Source: Anaerolineales bacterium
Lineage (GTDB): Bacteria > Chloroflexota > Anaerolineae > Anaerolineales > Villigracilaceae
Reading direction: 5' to 3'
Length of the DNA stretch: 64,000 bases
Assembly: GCA_020634885.1 (NCBI GenBank)
Contig: JACKAW010000007.1
Coordinates: 62,001-126,000, forward strand
The number at the start of each line of letters is the position of its first letter. Position 1 is the stretch's first letter. The notes below the pieces were generated by a model that did not search any database, was not told the origin of the DNA, and saw nothing but the letters and a program-made list of their open reading frames with translations. Shown in pieces: positions 25,349 through 33,116 of the stretch. Position numbers and translations under genes: made by a program.

Positions 25349-26117
25349 TCAGCACTCTCTCTGCAATTGCAGGTAAAATCTCGGCAACATCGTTAAAAAA
25401 GACTGCATCAGCGCGAATATTCAGGTAGGTGGGGGCATTATTTATGATGATCAAATGAGCACCGCGATCCAACGCCTGCATGGGCAAACCTGCCACCGGT
25501 AAAACCTCTAGCGATGAACCGACCACCAGCATAACATCGCATGAACGCGCTGCGCGCTGCGCGGCAAACCAAGCCGATTGCGGTAACTGCTCCCCGAATA
25601 GGATCACATCCGGCTTTAGCAGCGCGCCGCATTTGGGGCAGGAAGGCAGGGTTCCATCTTCCACAAAAGAGGCAATATACACGTCTGCCTGTGCCTGATG
25701 ATAACACTGGGTACAGGTCAATGTTTGCAGGGTTCCGTGCATTTCAATAACAGTTTTCGAACCGGATCGTTGGTGCAGCACATCCACATTTTGAGTGATG
25801 ACAGCTTTGATAAAACCATGCTGTTCCAGTTTAGCCAGCGCAAAGTGGGCCGCATTGGGGCGGGCATCAAACATTTGACGCGCCAGCGGACGAAACCATT
25901 CAAAGAACAAACCGGGCTTTGTACGAAACGTACTAAGAGATGCCACTTCCAATGGTTCGTCACGAGACCATAACCCCGTGCCGGAAGACCGAAAATCAGG
26001 GATCCCCGAAGGAGTAGACATCCCCGCCCCCGTCAGAGCAACGGCATGTCGAGATTGACGGATAAGGTCCGCCGCAAAGTCGATAGCTGCCTGCGCTTCA
26101 AGGGAATCTGATTTCAT
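25341..26117 (-). CDS. NAD-dependent protein deacylase (Sir2 family)
   Basis: A 258-residue sirtuin. NAD-binding motifs are GAGMSTPSGIPDFR (30-43) and TQNVDVLH (108-115). The catalytic histidine is H127 in EMHGTL. Zinc cysteines come in two pairs: C135/C138 and C160/C163. VGSSLEVLPVAGLP completes the Rossmann fold. It removes acyl groups from lysine; the exact acyl type cannot be inferred. Its start overlaps the CpaE-like stop by four bases and its end overlaps the kinase, placing it inside a signalling operon. Confidence 0.93.
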   Translation of the reverse strand: MKSDSLEAQAAIDFAADLIRQSRHAVALTGAGMSTPSGIPDFRSSGTGLWSRDEPLEVASLSTFRTKPGLFFEWFRPLARQMFDARPNAAHFALAKLEQHGFIKAVITQNVDVLHQRSGSKTVIEMHGTLQTLTCTQCYHQAQADVYIASFVEDGTLPSCPKCGALLKPDVILFGEQLPQSAWFAAQRAARSCDVMLVVGSSLEVLPVAGLPMQALDRGAHLIIINNAPTYLNIRADAVFFNDVAEILPAIAERVLNG

Positions 26118-27286
26118 TTATTATTTTTTTCGCGCTCCAGAATCGCATCTGCGATCTTGAGGAATTGCTGCGAGATCATATTTTCAGGTTGCGCCAAAAT
26201 TGCCGGGGTCTGCAAACGCAGGGCTTGCATAAACAATTCTGGCGAAGGGATGATGGTGGAGAGAATGGAATGCCCCAGCTTTTCCTGAACCTGCACCCAT
26301 GGAATTTGCATGTCAGAACGGATACGGTTATTCACCACCACCGAAACAGATTTTTTTTCCAGCTTCAATTCTTCAAACGCGCTCAATAGTTGGCGGGTAT
26401 AGTGAATAGAGTTAACCGTCCCCTCAAGCACGACGATCCGTTCGGCGCACAAAGGTAACATTTTTTGCACAGAATGAGGTAACCCAGCCCCAAAGTCTAG
26501 AATAACGAAACGTGCAAGTGTGGCAAGGCGCAAAACCAGGGCGTTAAAGTTTTCGGTTCGGGCTGCAAGGTCCATATCAAGCGGGTTATCTGATGCAAGC
26601 AATAGCCGCATTCCTGAGGCATGTGTAACCAGTGAGGATAACACCTTTTCACGGGTTACTTCCACGGGGGTGCTTTTTAACAATTCGCTTAGTTTGGTGT
26701 TTTCTTCAAGCCCAAGATCCAACGCCAGCGTACCCTGCCCGGGTGTCAATTCGGCCACGATCACATCTGCTTTGTCACGCGCGTACAAGGCTGCCGCAAG
26801 GTTTGAAGCAAAGGTGGAAACCCCTGCCCCGCTGCGCGCAGACGAGACACCAATCACATATCCGTGTTTTTCCTTAATTACGGTTTCAAGTTCTTCGGGC
26901 GTTTTTGCTGCCGTTGAAACACGTGACAACAAAGCTCGTATATGCGTCTGCAATTCAGTGGGGTGCGTTGGTTTGGTCAGGTAATCATCTGCGCCCGCTT
27001 CAAACCCGGTCACTTTATCATCCAACTGGGTTTTGGCAGTAAACATCAAAATGGGGATGGATGCGGTAGCTGGGTTACTGCGCAAACGGCGGGTAACCTC
27101 ATAGCCATCCATATCCGGCATCATCACGTCCAAAAGAATCAGGTTTGGGCGTTCTTCAAATGCTTTTGTTAATCCCTGTGACCCGTTCGAAGCCGCAATG
27201 ACCTGATACCCCTGACGTTGGAGCATAAGCCCCACCAGCCGCAGAGTGTCCACATCATCATCGACAATTAAAATTCGCTCAGGCAT
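26114..27286 (-). CDS. response receiver fused to CpaE/MinD-like ATPase
   Basis: A 390-residue fusion. Residues 1-122 are a receiver domain with phosphoacceptor D53 (ILLDVMMPDMDG), acidic pair D10/D11 and K105 (YLTKP). Residues 143-385 are a CpaE-type ParA/MinD domain, whose P-loop reads SSARSGAGVSTFASNLA without the usual GK[ST] lysine, as in other CpaE proteins. CpaE homologs localise Tad pilus machinery, but no tad genes are here. The ATG at 27286 has GAGGAAACT before it; the frame stays open into the ssrA region but that extension is not credible. First gene of the CpaE-sirtuin-kinase operon. Confidence 0.9.
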   Translation of the reverse strand: MPERILIVDDDVDTLRLVGLMLQRQGYQVIAASNGSQGLTKAFEERPNLILLDVMMPDMDGYEVTRRLRSNPATASIPILMFTAKTQLDDKVTGFEAGADDYLTKPTHPTELQTHIRALLSRVSTAAKTPEELETVIKEKHGYVIGVSSARSGAGVSTFASNLAAALYARDKADVIVAELTPGQGTLALDLGLEENTKLSELLKSTPVEVTREKVLSSLVTHASGMRLLLASDNPLDMDLAARTENFNALVLRLATLARFVILDFGAGLPHSVQKMLPLCAERIVVLEGTVNSIHYTRQLLSAFEELKLEKKSVSVVVNNRIRSDMQIPWVQVQEKLGHSILSTIIPSPELFMQALRLQTPAILAQPENMISQQFLKIADAILEREKNNK

Positions 27287-27353
27287 AGTTTCCTCATTTT
27301 GGGTAGGTTTGTTGCATTTTAATCCAAGTATCGAATCAAAAACCGCCAATCTC

Positions 27354-27359
27354 ATTATA
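27354..27359 (-). promoter_or_regulatory. -10 element of the receiver-ATPase operon
   Basis: Minus strand TATAAT (27359-27354), 68 bases before the ATG and back to back with the ssrA promoter. Confidence 0.55.
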
Positions 27360-27394
27360 ACGGACAAGTAACATCTTTTTCCACTTCGACATGC

Positions 27395-27400
27395 TATAAT
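27395..27400 (+). promoter_or_regulatory. -10 element of ssrA
   Basis: TGCTATAAT (extended -10), 37 bases before the mature tmRNA 5' end. Confidence 0.65.
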
Positions 27401-27797
27401 GAAAACAGCGAAGGGACACCCTTCCAAAGCAAGCCTCGGGGATGACAGGCTTCGACGGGAGAGGCTGGTTCCGGAATGCGAGCCGAGCGCGCACCGACCT
27501 CGTAAAATCAGTGCAAACAATCAAGTGCCAATAACCGCACTTACGCCGCTATGCCCCTCGCCGCCTAGGCGAACATAACGGTCGGCATCCTTTGATGATG
27601 CCGCGTCCACCGTCCTCGTCCTCCACCCGGTGACGGCTCGGGCGAAACAATGATGGAGTGCCGCGTGTGATTCTGCTAAACACGCCCAAGCCAAGCAGAT
27701 GGTCACAGGCTTACCTGCCCGCCGGGGCGCCTGTGGTGACGATAAACGGCAGGCTACGCTCGTAGAGTTCCGAGAGTCGAATCTTTCGGACGCGGGT

Positions 27798-28455
27798 TCT
27801 TTAACAACTTAGAGCTCCCCTGTATGGTGACATACAGGGAAAATCCGGCTTAATCAGGGAACGCTTACCGGCTCGCGCCGCTGCCAACCCTGAGGGGTGA
27901 ACCCGAAAGGGATAAGCCCTGCATCGACTTATAGGCTCCTACATCAAAACTTGACATGGAGTACTAGGGTAGGGAGAAAAAAGCCTCGATTAATGCCTCT
28001 TTTTGCTCTGCCAACTCTGTTGTATAACGACCATTACGTGGCGTGCAACGAATGTAATCATTGAGCAAAAGATCAATCCTCCTTATTTTGCGTTCAATCA
28101 CAAGGTATGGACGAATTTTCTGCAAAAAATTGAGTGCTCGGCGGTCTGTAAGACGCCAATCCCAAGATAATGAGTGATTGGGCATGCGTGGTTGCTTTGT
28201 AACAATTGACCCGCCAAAGCGAGTCTGAAACCACTCACAGATTTCATAATCTGTAGATGCCACCGAAACCTGTGGAGAGTGCCAACGTGAAACTCTATGC
28301 TTCACAAGCGAAATCGACCCCTCTCCATCAAACAGACCAGCAGCATAAACAAAATCTCGTTCATCCATAATCTATTCTCCTTACAATACGCCGGAGAAGT
28401 GAACCATCACTTCAAGATATAGTCAGCGCCGCGGCGAAAGCCCGGAACATACGTG
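27798..28455 (+). other. group I intron in the tmRNA T-loop
   Basis: A 658-bp insertion between U27797 and T28456. It obeys group I rules: the 5' exon ends in U and the intron ends in G (28455). GCTC (27814-27817) can pair with exon GGGU as an internal guide with a U-G at the splice site. A 9-bp P2 hairpin (27818-27826 with 27831-27839) has a GTGA tetraloop. P7 is likely GACTTAT (27926-27932) with ATAGTC in AAGATATAGTC (28414-28424), a conserved core element. The endonuclease ORF lies between the P7 strands, probably in P8. Confidence 0.85.
27964..28368 (-). CDS. LAGLIDADG homing endonuclease (antisense, intron-encoded)
   Basis: A 134-residue protein wholly inside the ssrA intron but on the opposite strand. 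The single motif AAGLFDGEGSISLV (about residues 10-23) is a LAGLIDADG variant with the catalytic acidic residue at D14, so it should act as a homodimer. Other family features are the SLSWDWRLTDRRALNFLQKI block and a C-terminal helix. AAGGAG lies seven bases before the ATG. Antisense orientation means its mRNA cannot be the tmRNA precursor; it needs its own promoter, none of which is clear. It would promote homing into intron-free ssrA. Confidence 0.85.
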   Translation of the reverse strand: MDERDFVYAAGLFDGEGSISLVKHRVSRWHSPQVSVASTDYEICEWFQTRFGGSIVTKQPRMPNHSLSWDWRLTDRRALNFLQKIRPYLVIERKIRRIDLLLNDYIRCTPRNGRYTTELAEQKEALIEAFFSLP

Positions 28456-28475
28456 TCAATTCCCGCCATCTCCAC

Positions 28476-28520
28476 AAGACATAGACCAGCATTATACATG
28501 CTGGTCTATGTCTTTAAAAC
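28476..28520 (+). terminator. ssrA terminator
   Basis: A perfect 17-bp stem (28476-28492 with 28498-28514), loop TATAC, then TTAAAAC. It starts two bases after the tmRNA discriminator base. Confidence 0.85.
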
Positions 28521-28546
28521 AAGGTTATGTTAGTGCCATCCACAGG

Positions 28547-28552
28547 TATAAT
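28547..28552 (+). promoter_or_regulatory. -10 element
   Basis: GGTATAATCTCGC, ten bases before the ATG at 28563; very short or no 5' leader. Confidence 0.55.
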
Positions 28553-28562
28553 CTCGCAACCC

Positions 28563-28886
28563 ATGTCCATTTGTCTTCCCAACCTTCGCACACCGGCGCT
28601 GCTCGGGTTCTTCACCACCCTGCCATTTGCCATTTTTGAGGTGGTGAACCAAAAAGCAAACCCGGGCTTCCCATTCAACTTGTTTGGCGTTTTGTGGTTA
28701 TCCTCTGCCTTATTCTTTGCCACGCTGCTCCCCATCGTCCACTACCTGCGCGCCGGAGGCAAACTGCTCGACCATCCCTTCAGCCTCTTAACCCGCCTCA
28801 TCGTTTTATTCATGCTTGGCTCCATGTGGGCTGGCATCATCTCAGACCAAATGCCCTGTTTTCTTGGCATCCCCAATTGCGATTAA
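28563..28886 (+). CDS. small three-helix membrane protein
   Basis: A 107-residue protein with about three transmembrane segments (near residues 10-28, 38-60, 78-96), and a cysteine-containing C-terminus (MPCFLGIPNCD). The ATG at 28563 is preferred over the in-frame 28527, which lies upstream of the TATAAT element. The next gene, a lipoprotein, begins four bases after its stop. No family recognised. Confidence 0.65.
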   Translation: MSICLPNLRTPALLGFFTTLPFAIFEVVNQKANPGFPFNLFGVLWLSSALFFATLLPIVHYLRAGGKLLDHPFSLLTRLIVLFMLGSMWAGIISDQMPCFLGIPNCD

Positions 28887-28890
28887 CCTA

Positions 28891-29616
28891 ATGAAAAAAA
28901 ATATTCTTATTGGATTTCTCCTTCTTTTGACTTCTGCCTGTACCATGCCTGCTGCCACGCCACAGGTTGAATCCACCTCCACACAAACGCCTCTCCCCCC
29001 GCCGACAACTGTCAGCGTAACCCCAAGCCTGGTGCCCACCGAAACAACCGTCCCCACGCCAGAGCCGCCCCCGCTCTACTTCACAGATGAGTTCGTTTCA
29101 TCCGATCCGTATTGGCAATTCACCCAAGCCGCCGGAAGTTCCGCCCCCGTCATTGATTTCAACGGCAGCCTGCAAATAGATTTCAAATCACCAGACACAT
29201 GGATGATCGGGATTCACACGGCGCACACATATGAAAATGTTCTTGTAGCAGCCAAAGCCGATATCAGCCCCGATGGCTCCATTGGTTTGATCTGCCGTTA
29301 CTCAGAAGATGGCTGGTACGAGTTCAATATTTCAAACGGCGTGTACAGCCTGCTCTTTGGCTCATGGCTTGCGCCCGGTGTTGCGAAATATGTGCCGATC
29401 ATTATTGAAGAAAATTCTGCCGTCTCGAACAGTGGTGAGTTCTCCCTCTTTTGCGAAGATACCTTCCTGCGCGCCTACGCAGGCGAAAAATTATTACGAA
29501 ACATTGATGTGACCAATTACGGGTTAACCGAAGGTAACGCAGGGGTAGCTGCCGCTTCCTTTGTTGACACCCTCGCCAGCGCCGCTTTTGAATGGTTTAC
29601 GGTTTCGGAAAAATAA
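28891..29616 (+). CDS. lipoprotein with beta-sandwich domain
   Basis: A 241-residue secreted lipoprotein. The signal peptide MKKNILIGFLLLLTSAC has a lipobox (LTSAC, Cys17). A Thr/Pro-rich linker (about 18-65) leads to a concanavalin-like beta-sandwich similar to 3-keto-disaccharide hydrolase/DUF1080 folds (LYFTDEFVSSDPYW, SIGLICRYSEDGWYEFNISN). It may bind glycans; no catalytic residues identified. No clear ribosome binding site; probably coupled to the preceding small membrane protein. Confidence 0.8.
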   Translation: MKKNILIGFLLLLTSACTMPAATPQVESTSTQTPLPPPTTVSVTPSLVPTETTVPTPEPPPLYFTDEFVSSDPYWQFTQAAGSSAPVIDFNGSLQIDFKSPDTWMIGIHTAHTYENVLVAAKADISPDGSIGLICRYSEDGWYEFNISNGVYSLLFGSWLAPGVAKYVPIIIEENSAVSNSGEFSLFCEDTFLRAYAGEKLLRNIDVTNYGLTEGNAGVAAASFVDTLASAAFEWFTVSEK

Positions 29617-29633
29617 GCTGCGATGTTGCCATA

Positions 29634-29671
29634 AAAAACAGCCGCCAAATATGGCGGCTGTTTTTATTTAG
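29634..29671 (+). terminator. rho-independent terminator
   Basis: A 14-bp stem (29634-29647 with 29652-29665), loop AATA, with T-tract; ends the lipoprotein gene. Confidence 0.9.
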
Positions 29672-29773
29672 AACCTACACACCGTTAACAAAAATCTTGC
29701 AGACGTCGTTTAATATGATGACATTGAAAAATAAAAGTAAAGCCCAATCTTTGGGCAGCAAGGAGATTTTATT

Positions 29774-31651
29774 ATGGGCAAGATCATAGGAATTGACCTC
29801 GGCACGACCAACAGCGTTGTATCCGTCATGGAAGGCGGTTCACCAACCGTCATCACCACCGCAGAGGGCGGACGTTTGTGCCCGTCTGTTGTGGCATTCA
29901 ACAAGAATGGTGAACGCATGGTGGGGCAGACCGCGAAACGTCAGGCGGTTGTAAATGCCGACAACACTATTTATTCGATTAAACGTTTTATCGGTCGTCA
30001 TTACGACGAAACCGAGGCTGAACGCGCAATGGTTCCTTATCAGGTTGTACAGGGACCCACCGGTGATGTGCGCGTGAAAGTACCCACCAACGGCAAGGAA
30101 TATTCTCCGCAGGAGATCAGCGCAATGGTGCTGGGCAAACTCAAGGCAGATGCCGAGGCGTACCTCGGTGAGCCAGTGACCCAGGCGGTTATCACTGTTC
30201 CAGCGTATTTTAATGACAGTCAGCGCCAGGCGACAAAAGACGCAGGCAAAATTGCCGGCTTGGAAGTGCTGCGTATCATCAACGAGCCGACAGCCTCTGC
30301 ACTTGCTTATGGCTTGGATAAGAAGAAGAACGAAACCATTCTCGTCTTCGACCTCGGCGGCGGTACCTTCGATGTATCTGTGCTTGAAGTGGGCGAAGGC
30401 GTGATCGAAGTAAAAGCCACCCATGGCGACACCCACCTCGGCGGCGATGACTGGGATCAGAAGATCACCAACTGGGCAGCCGATGAGTTCAAGAAAGACC
30501 AGGGTATTGACTTGCGGCAAGATAAGCAAGCTTTGCAGCGTTTGCGTGAAGCGGCTGAAAAGGCAAAGATCGAACTCTCGACCGTTATGGAAACCGAGAT
30601 CAACCTGCCATACATCACTGCCGATGCTTCTGGACCGAAACACCTGCAACTGAAACTCAGCCGCTCTAAATTTGAGCAGATGACTGAAGACCTGCTCCAA
30701 CGCTGCCGCCATCCGTTTGAATCGGCGTTGAAAGATGCCGGTATGTCGGCTGGGCAACTGGATGAGGTTGTTCTCGTTGGCGGTTCTTCTCGTATGCCGA
30801 TGGTTGCAGAATTGGTTCGCAAATTAACCCAGAAAGAACCGAACAAAGGCGTGAACCCCGACGAAGTTGTGGCTGTTGGTGCTGCCATTCAAGGCGGCGT
30901 ACTCGGCGGCGATGTTAAAGATATTCTCTTGCTCGATGTAACCCCACTCTCCCTCGGCGTGGAAACAATGGGCAGTGTAATGACCGTGATGATCGAACGC
31001 AACACGACCATCCCCGTCCGCAAGACCGAGGTGTACTCCACCGCCGCAGACAACCAGACCGCTGTAGACATCCACGTGCTGCAAGGCGAACGCCCGATGG
31101 CTGGCGATAACATGTCGCTTGGGCGCTTCCGCCTCGATGGAATTCCACCGGCACCGCGCGGCGTTCCACAGGTTGAAGTAACCTTCGATATCGATGCCAA
31201 TGGCATTTTGCATGTAACTGCAAAAGACAAGGCAACCGGCAAAGAGCAGAAGGTGACGATCACCGCCTCAACCAACCTGAACAAAAGCGATATTGACCGC
31301 ATGGTGCAGGAATCCAAGCAGAACGAAGCCGCAGACAAGAAGCGCCGCGAAGCGATCCAGATCAAGAACGATGCAGACAATCTCACATATCAGATCGAGA
31401 AGGCTTTGCGCGAACTTGGCGACAAGGTTCCATCCGCTGAAAAAGAATCCATCGAAGCCAAGGTCAATGAGCTGAAACAAGCCGCTCAGGGTGATGATGT
31501 GGAACACATCAAGAAGTTGACCGAGGAATTGCAAAACACCTTCCACGCACTCAGCCAGCAGATGTATGCCCAGGGTCAAGGTGCACAGCCCCAGCCCGAA
31601 GGCGGACCCGCTCCTGACGATAATGTTGTAGATGGCGAAGTGAAAGAGTAA
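29774..31651 (+). CDS. dnaK: molecular chaperone DnaK (Hsp70)
   Basis: A 625-residue Hsp70. The ATPase domain begins MGKIIGIDLGTTNSVVSVME and contains the phosphate motif DLGGGTFDVSVLEVG, and VVLVGGSSRMPMV. The substrate-binding domain has LLLDVTPLSLGVETMG, and the lid ends with a Gln/Pro/Gly-rich tail. AAGGAG precedes the ATG. grpE and dnaJ are not adjacent, and no CIRCE operator is seen upstream; the 100 bases before the start contain only a small GCCCAA/TTGGGC hairpin. Probably one of several dnaK copies. Confidence 0.97.
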   Translation: MGKIIGIDLGTTNSVVSVMEGGSPTVITTAEGGRLCPSVVAFNKNGERMVGQTAKRQAVVNADNTIYSIKRFIGRHYDETEAERAMVPYQVVQGPTGDVRVKVPTNGKEYSPQEISAMVLGKLKADAEAYLGEPVTQAVITVPAYFNDSQRQATKDAGKIAGLEVLRIINEPTASALAYGLDKKKNETILVFDLGGGTFDVSVLEVGEGVIEVKATHGDTHLGGDDWDQKITNWAADEFKKDQGIDLRQDKQALQRLREAAEKAKIELSTVMETEINLPYITADASGPKHLQLKLSRSKFEQMTEDLLQRCRHPFESALKDAGMSAGQLDEVVLVGGSSRMPMVAELVRKLTQKEPNKGVNPDEVVAVGAAIQGGVLGGDVKDILLLDVTPLSLGVETMGSVMTVMIERNTTIPVRKTEVYSTAADNQTAVDIHVLQGERPMAGDNMSLGRFRLDGIPPAPRGVPQVEVTFDIDANGILHVTAKDKATGKEQKVTITASTNLNKSDIDRMVQESKQNEAADKKRREAIQIKNDADNLTYQIEKALRELGDKVPSAEKESIEAKVNELKQAAQGDDVEHIKKLTEELQNTFHALSQQMYAQGQGAQPQPEGGPAPDDNVVDGEVKE

Positions 31652-31667
31652 GCAGTACTCGGCAAGT

Positions 31668-31707
31668 AAAAGACCTCTGGAGTCTCAAAGACTCCAGAGG
31701 TCTTTTT
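31668..31707. terminator. dnaK terminator
   Basis: An 18-bp stem (AAAAGACCTCTGGAGTCT with its complement, loop CAA) and T-tract; starts 16 bases after dnaK. Confidence 0.9.
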
Positions 31708-31714
31708 ATACATG

Positions 31715-31720
31715 TATAAT
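31715..31720 (+). promoter_or_regulatory. -10 element of DUF402-proC operon (leaderless)
   Basis: TATAAT, then GCCCCG, then the ATG at 31727; the first transcribed base would be the start codon. It overlaps the end of the dnaK terminator region. Confidence 0.65.
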
Positions 31721-31726
31721 GCCCCG

Positions 31727-32239
31727 ATGCAAACATTAAGAGCAGGCGATGTAATTCCCGTTCAAGCCCGTAAAGCAGATGAGACTGTTTACCGAAGTTG
31801 GAAGGCAATGGTCGAGTCTGTAACTGACGATCTGCTCGTTACCATCGCGCCTGCCGGGTCGTCGGTATTCAATATCAAGGGCGAGGATCATCCGATTCTG
31901 CATCATTACCGCGCTTATTATTGGACAAAGAAGTATTACAACCTGCTTGAAATCTTTGATCCCAACGGCACACTGGTACAAATCTACGTCAACATTGCCG
32001 CGCCGCCAGAATTCAAGAACGGCATATTGAGTTTCAAAGACCACGAACTGGATGTTTCCAAAAAACTGCCGGAAGCCGCGCTCTTGGTGGATGAAGATGA
32101 ATTTGCCGAAGCCGTTATCAAGTATGGCTACTCAAAAGAATTTCAAGAAAAAATGTACGCTACAGGAAGAATAGCGCTCGAATTGGCTGAAAACTGGCAG
32201 GCAAAGCCCTGCCCAATATTTGGAGATGACCATGCTTAA
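31727..32239 (+). CDS. DUF402 family protein
   Basis: A 170-residue soluble protein of the DUF402 family: FNIKGEDHPILHHYRAYYW, the YNLLEIFDPNGTLVQIYVNI sheet, and conserved acidic residues (FKDHELDV, VDEDEF) that in characterised relatives bind metal for nucleoside diphosphate hydrolysis. The ATG at 31727 is chosen because an upstream in-frame ATG (31712) overlaps the -10 box. The end overlaps proC by eight bases. Specific substrate unknown. Confidence 0.8.
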   Translation: MQTLRAGDVIPVQARKADETVYRSWKAMVESVTDDLLVTIAPAGSSVFNIKGEDHPILHHYRAYYWTKKYYNLLEIFDPNGTLVQIYVNIAAPPEFKNGILSFKDHELDVSKKLPEAALLVDEDEFAEAVIKYGYSKEFQEKMYATGRIALELAENWQAKPCPIFGDDHA

Positions 32240-33074
32240 GAAGAAGATCGCATTCATTGGTCCCGGGGTAATGGCTGAAGCCATGATTGCGGGACTGCTC
32301 AACAAGAAACTGGCAGATGCAAAAAACATCACAGCATCGGGTCCACGGGCTGTACGCGGCGAGGAGTTGAATAAAAAATACGGGATCCATTTCACCACCG
32401 ATAACTCCGCCGCCAGCCATGGTGCGGATGTGGTTGTCCTTTCCGTCAAACCGCAAAGGCTCACCGAGGTGATGAAAGAACTTAAAGGCGTTCGCGCAGA
32501 CGCATTGGTTCTATCCATCATTGCGGGTGCGACGATGAAAAAAATCGGCGCAGGGTTGAAGCACAAAGCCATTGTGCGTTCCATGCCCAACACACCCGGG
32601 CAGATCGGCGAAGGGATCACGGTGTGGGCGGCATCGAAAGAAGTGACCGAAGAACAGCAGGAAATGACCCGCGCCATCCTCGGCGCATTGGGCGAGGAAG
32701 TGTTCGTGGAAGATGAAAGCTATCTCGATATGGCAACCGCTCTTTCCGGCTCTGGTCCTGCATATGTCTTCCTCTTTACCGAGGCGCTCATTGACGCTGG
32801 CGTTCACATGGGTTTTCCGCGCCGCATTGCCGAGCAGCTTGTTCTAAAAACCATCAAAGGCTCGGCATCCTATTACGAAGGCGCGGCAAGGCACCCTGCT
32901 ACATTGCGAAACCAGGTCACCTCGCCAGGTGGAACTTCTGCCGAGGCGTTGTATTATTTGGAGAAGGCTGGTTTCCGTACCGCCATCTCGCGTGCGGTAT
33001 GGGCAGCGTATCAACGCTCATTGGAATTGGGCAAAGAAAAGCCCGGGCATATTGAAGTAGATGAGGAAAATTAA
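32232..33074 (+). CDS. proC: pyrroline-5-carboxylate reductase
   Basis: A 280-residue NAD(P)H-dependent reductase making proline from pyrroline-5-carboxylate. The Rossmann motif FIGPGVMAEAMIAGLL is near the N-terminus, and the signature ALSGSGPAYVF plus VTSPGGTSAEALYYLEKAGF is in the C-terminal dimerisation half. GGAG lies six bases before the ATG at 32232; ATG 32226 and TTG 32220 are alternatives. Cotranscribed with the DUF402 gene by overlap. Confidence 0.94.
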   Translation: MLKKKIAFIGPGVMAEAMIAGLLNKKLADAKNITASGPRAVRGEELNKKYGIHFTTDNSAASHGADVVVLSVKPQRLTEVMKELKGVRADALVLSIIAGATMKKIGAGLKHKAIVRSMPNTPGQIGEGITVWAASKEVTEEQQEMTRAILGALGEEVFVEDESYLDMATALSGSGPAYVFLFTEALIDAGVHMGFPRRIAEQLVLKTIKGSASYYEGAARHPATLRNQVTSPGGTSAEALYYLEKAGFRTAISRAVWAAYQRSLELGKEKPGHIEVDEEN

Positions 33075-33109
33075 AAAAAGCCGCAAGGGAAACCCTTGCG
33101 GCTTTTTTA
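33074..33109. terminator. bidirectional terminator
   Basis: A 16-bp stem (33074-33089 with 33093-33108) flanked by A and T tracts between the convergent proC and TPR genes. Confidence 0.9.
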
Positions 33110-33116
33110 TTACATT

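Larger units (their letters stand above)
27438..28474 (+). ncRNA. ssrA: tmRNA (ssrA), interrupted by a group I intron
   Basis: tmRNA rescues stalled ribosomes and tags nascent peptides for degradation. The 5' end GGGGATGACAGGCTTCGACG pairs through GGGGATG (27438-27444) with CATCTCC (28467-28473). The tag frame at 27527-27568 encodes ANNRTYAAMPLAA then TAG, a normal proteolysis tag. The 5' T-arm strand GCGGGT ends at 27797, and the matching TCAATTCCCGC resumes at 28456. Joining 27438-27797 to 28456-28474 gives a 379-nt RNA with T arm GCGGG-TTCAATT-CCCGC. CCA is not encoded. A strong terminator follows. Confidence 0.93.

Noticed and set aside
27287..27520. Longer N-terminus for the receiver-CpaE protein reading back through the ssrA 5' region
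   Set aside because: It would overlap the tmRNA and its promoter, and the receiver domain starts cleanly at 27286 with a ribosome binding site.
29672..29773. CIRCE or other inverted-repeat heat-shock operator before dnaK
   Set aside because: Looked for TTAGCACTC/GAGTGCTAA-like arms and found none; only a six-base GCCCAA/TTGGGC pair.
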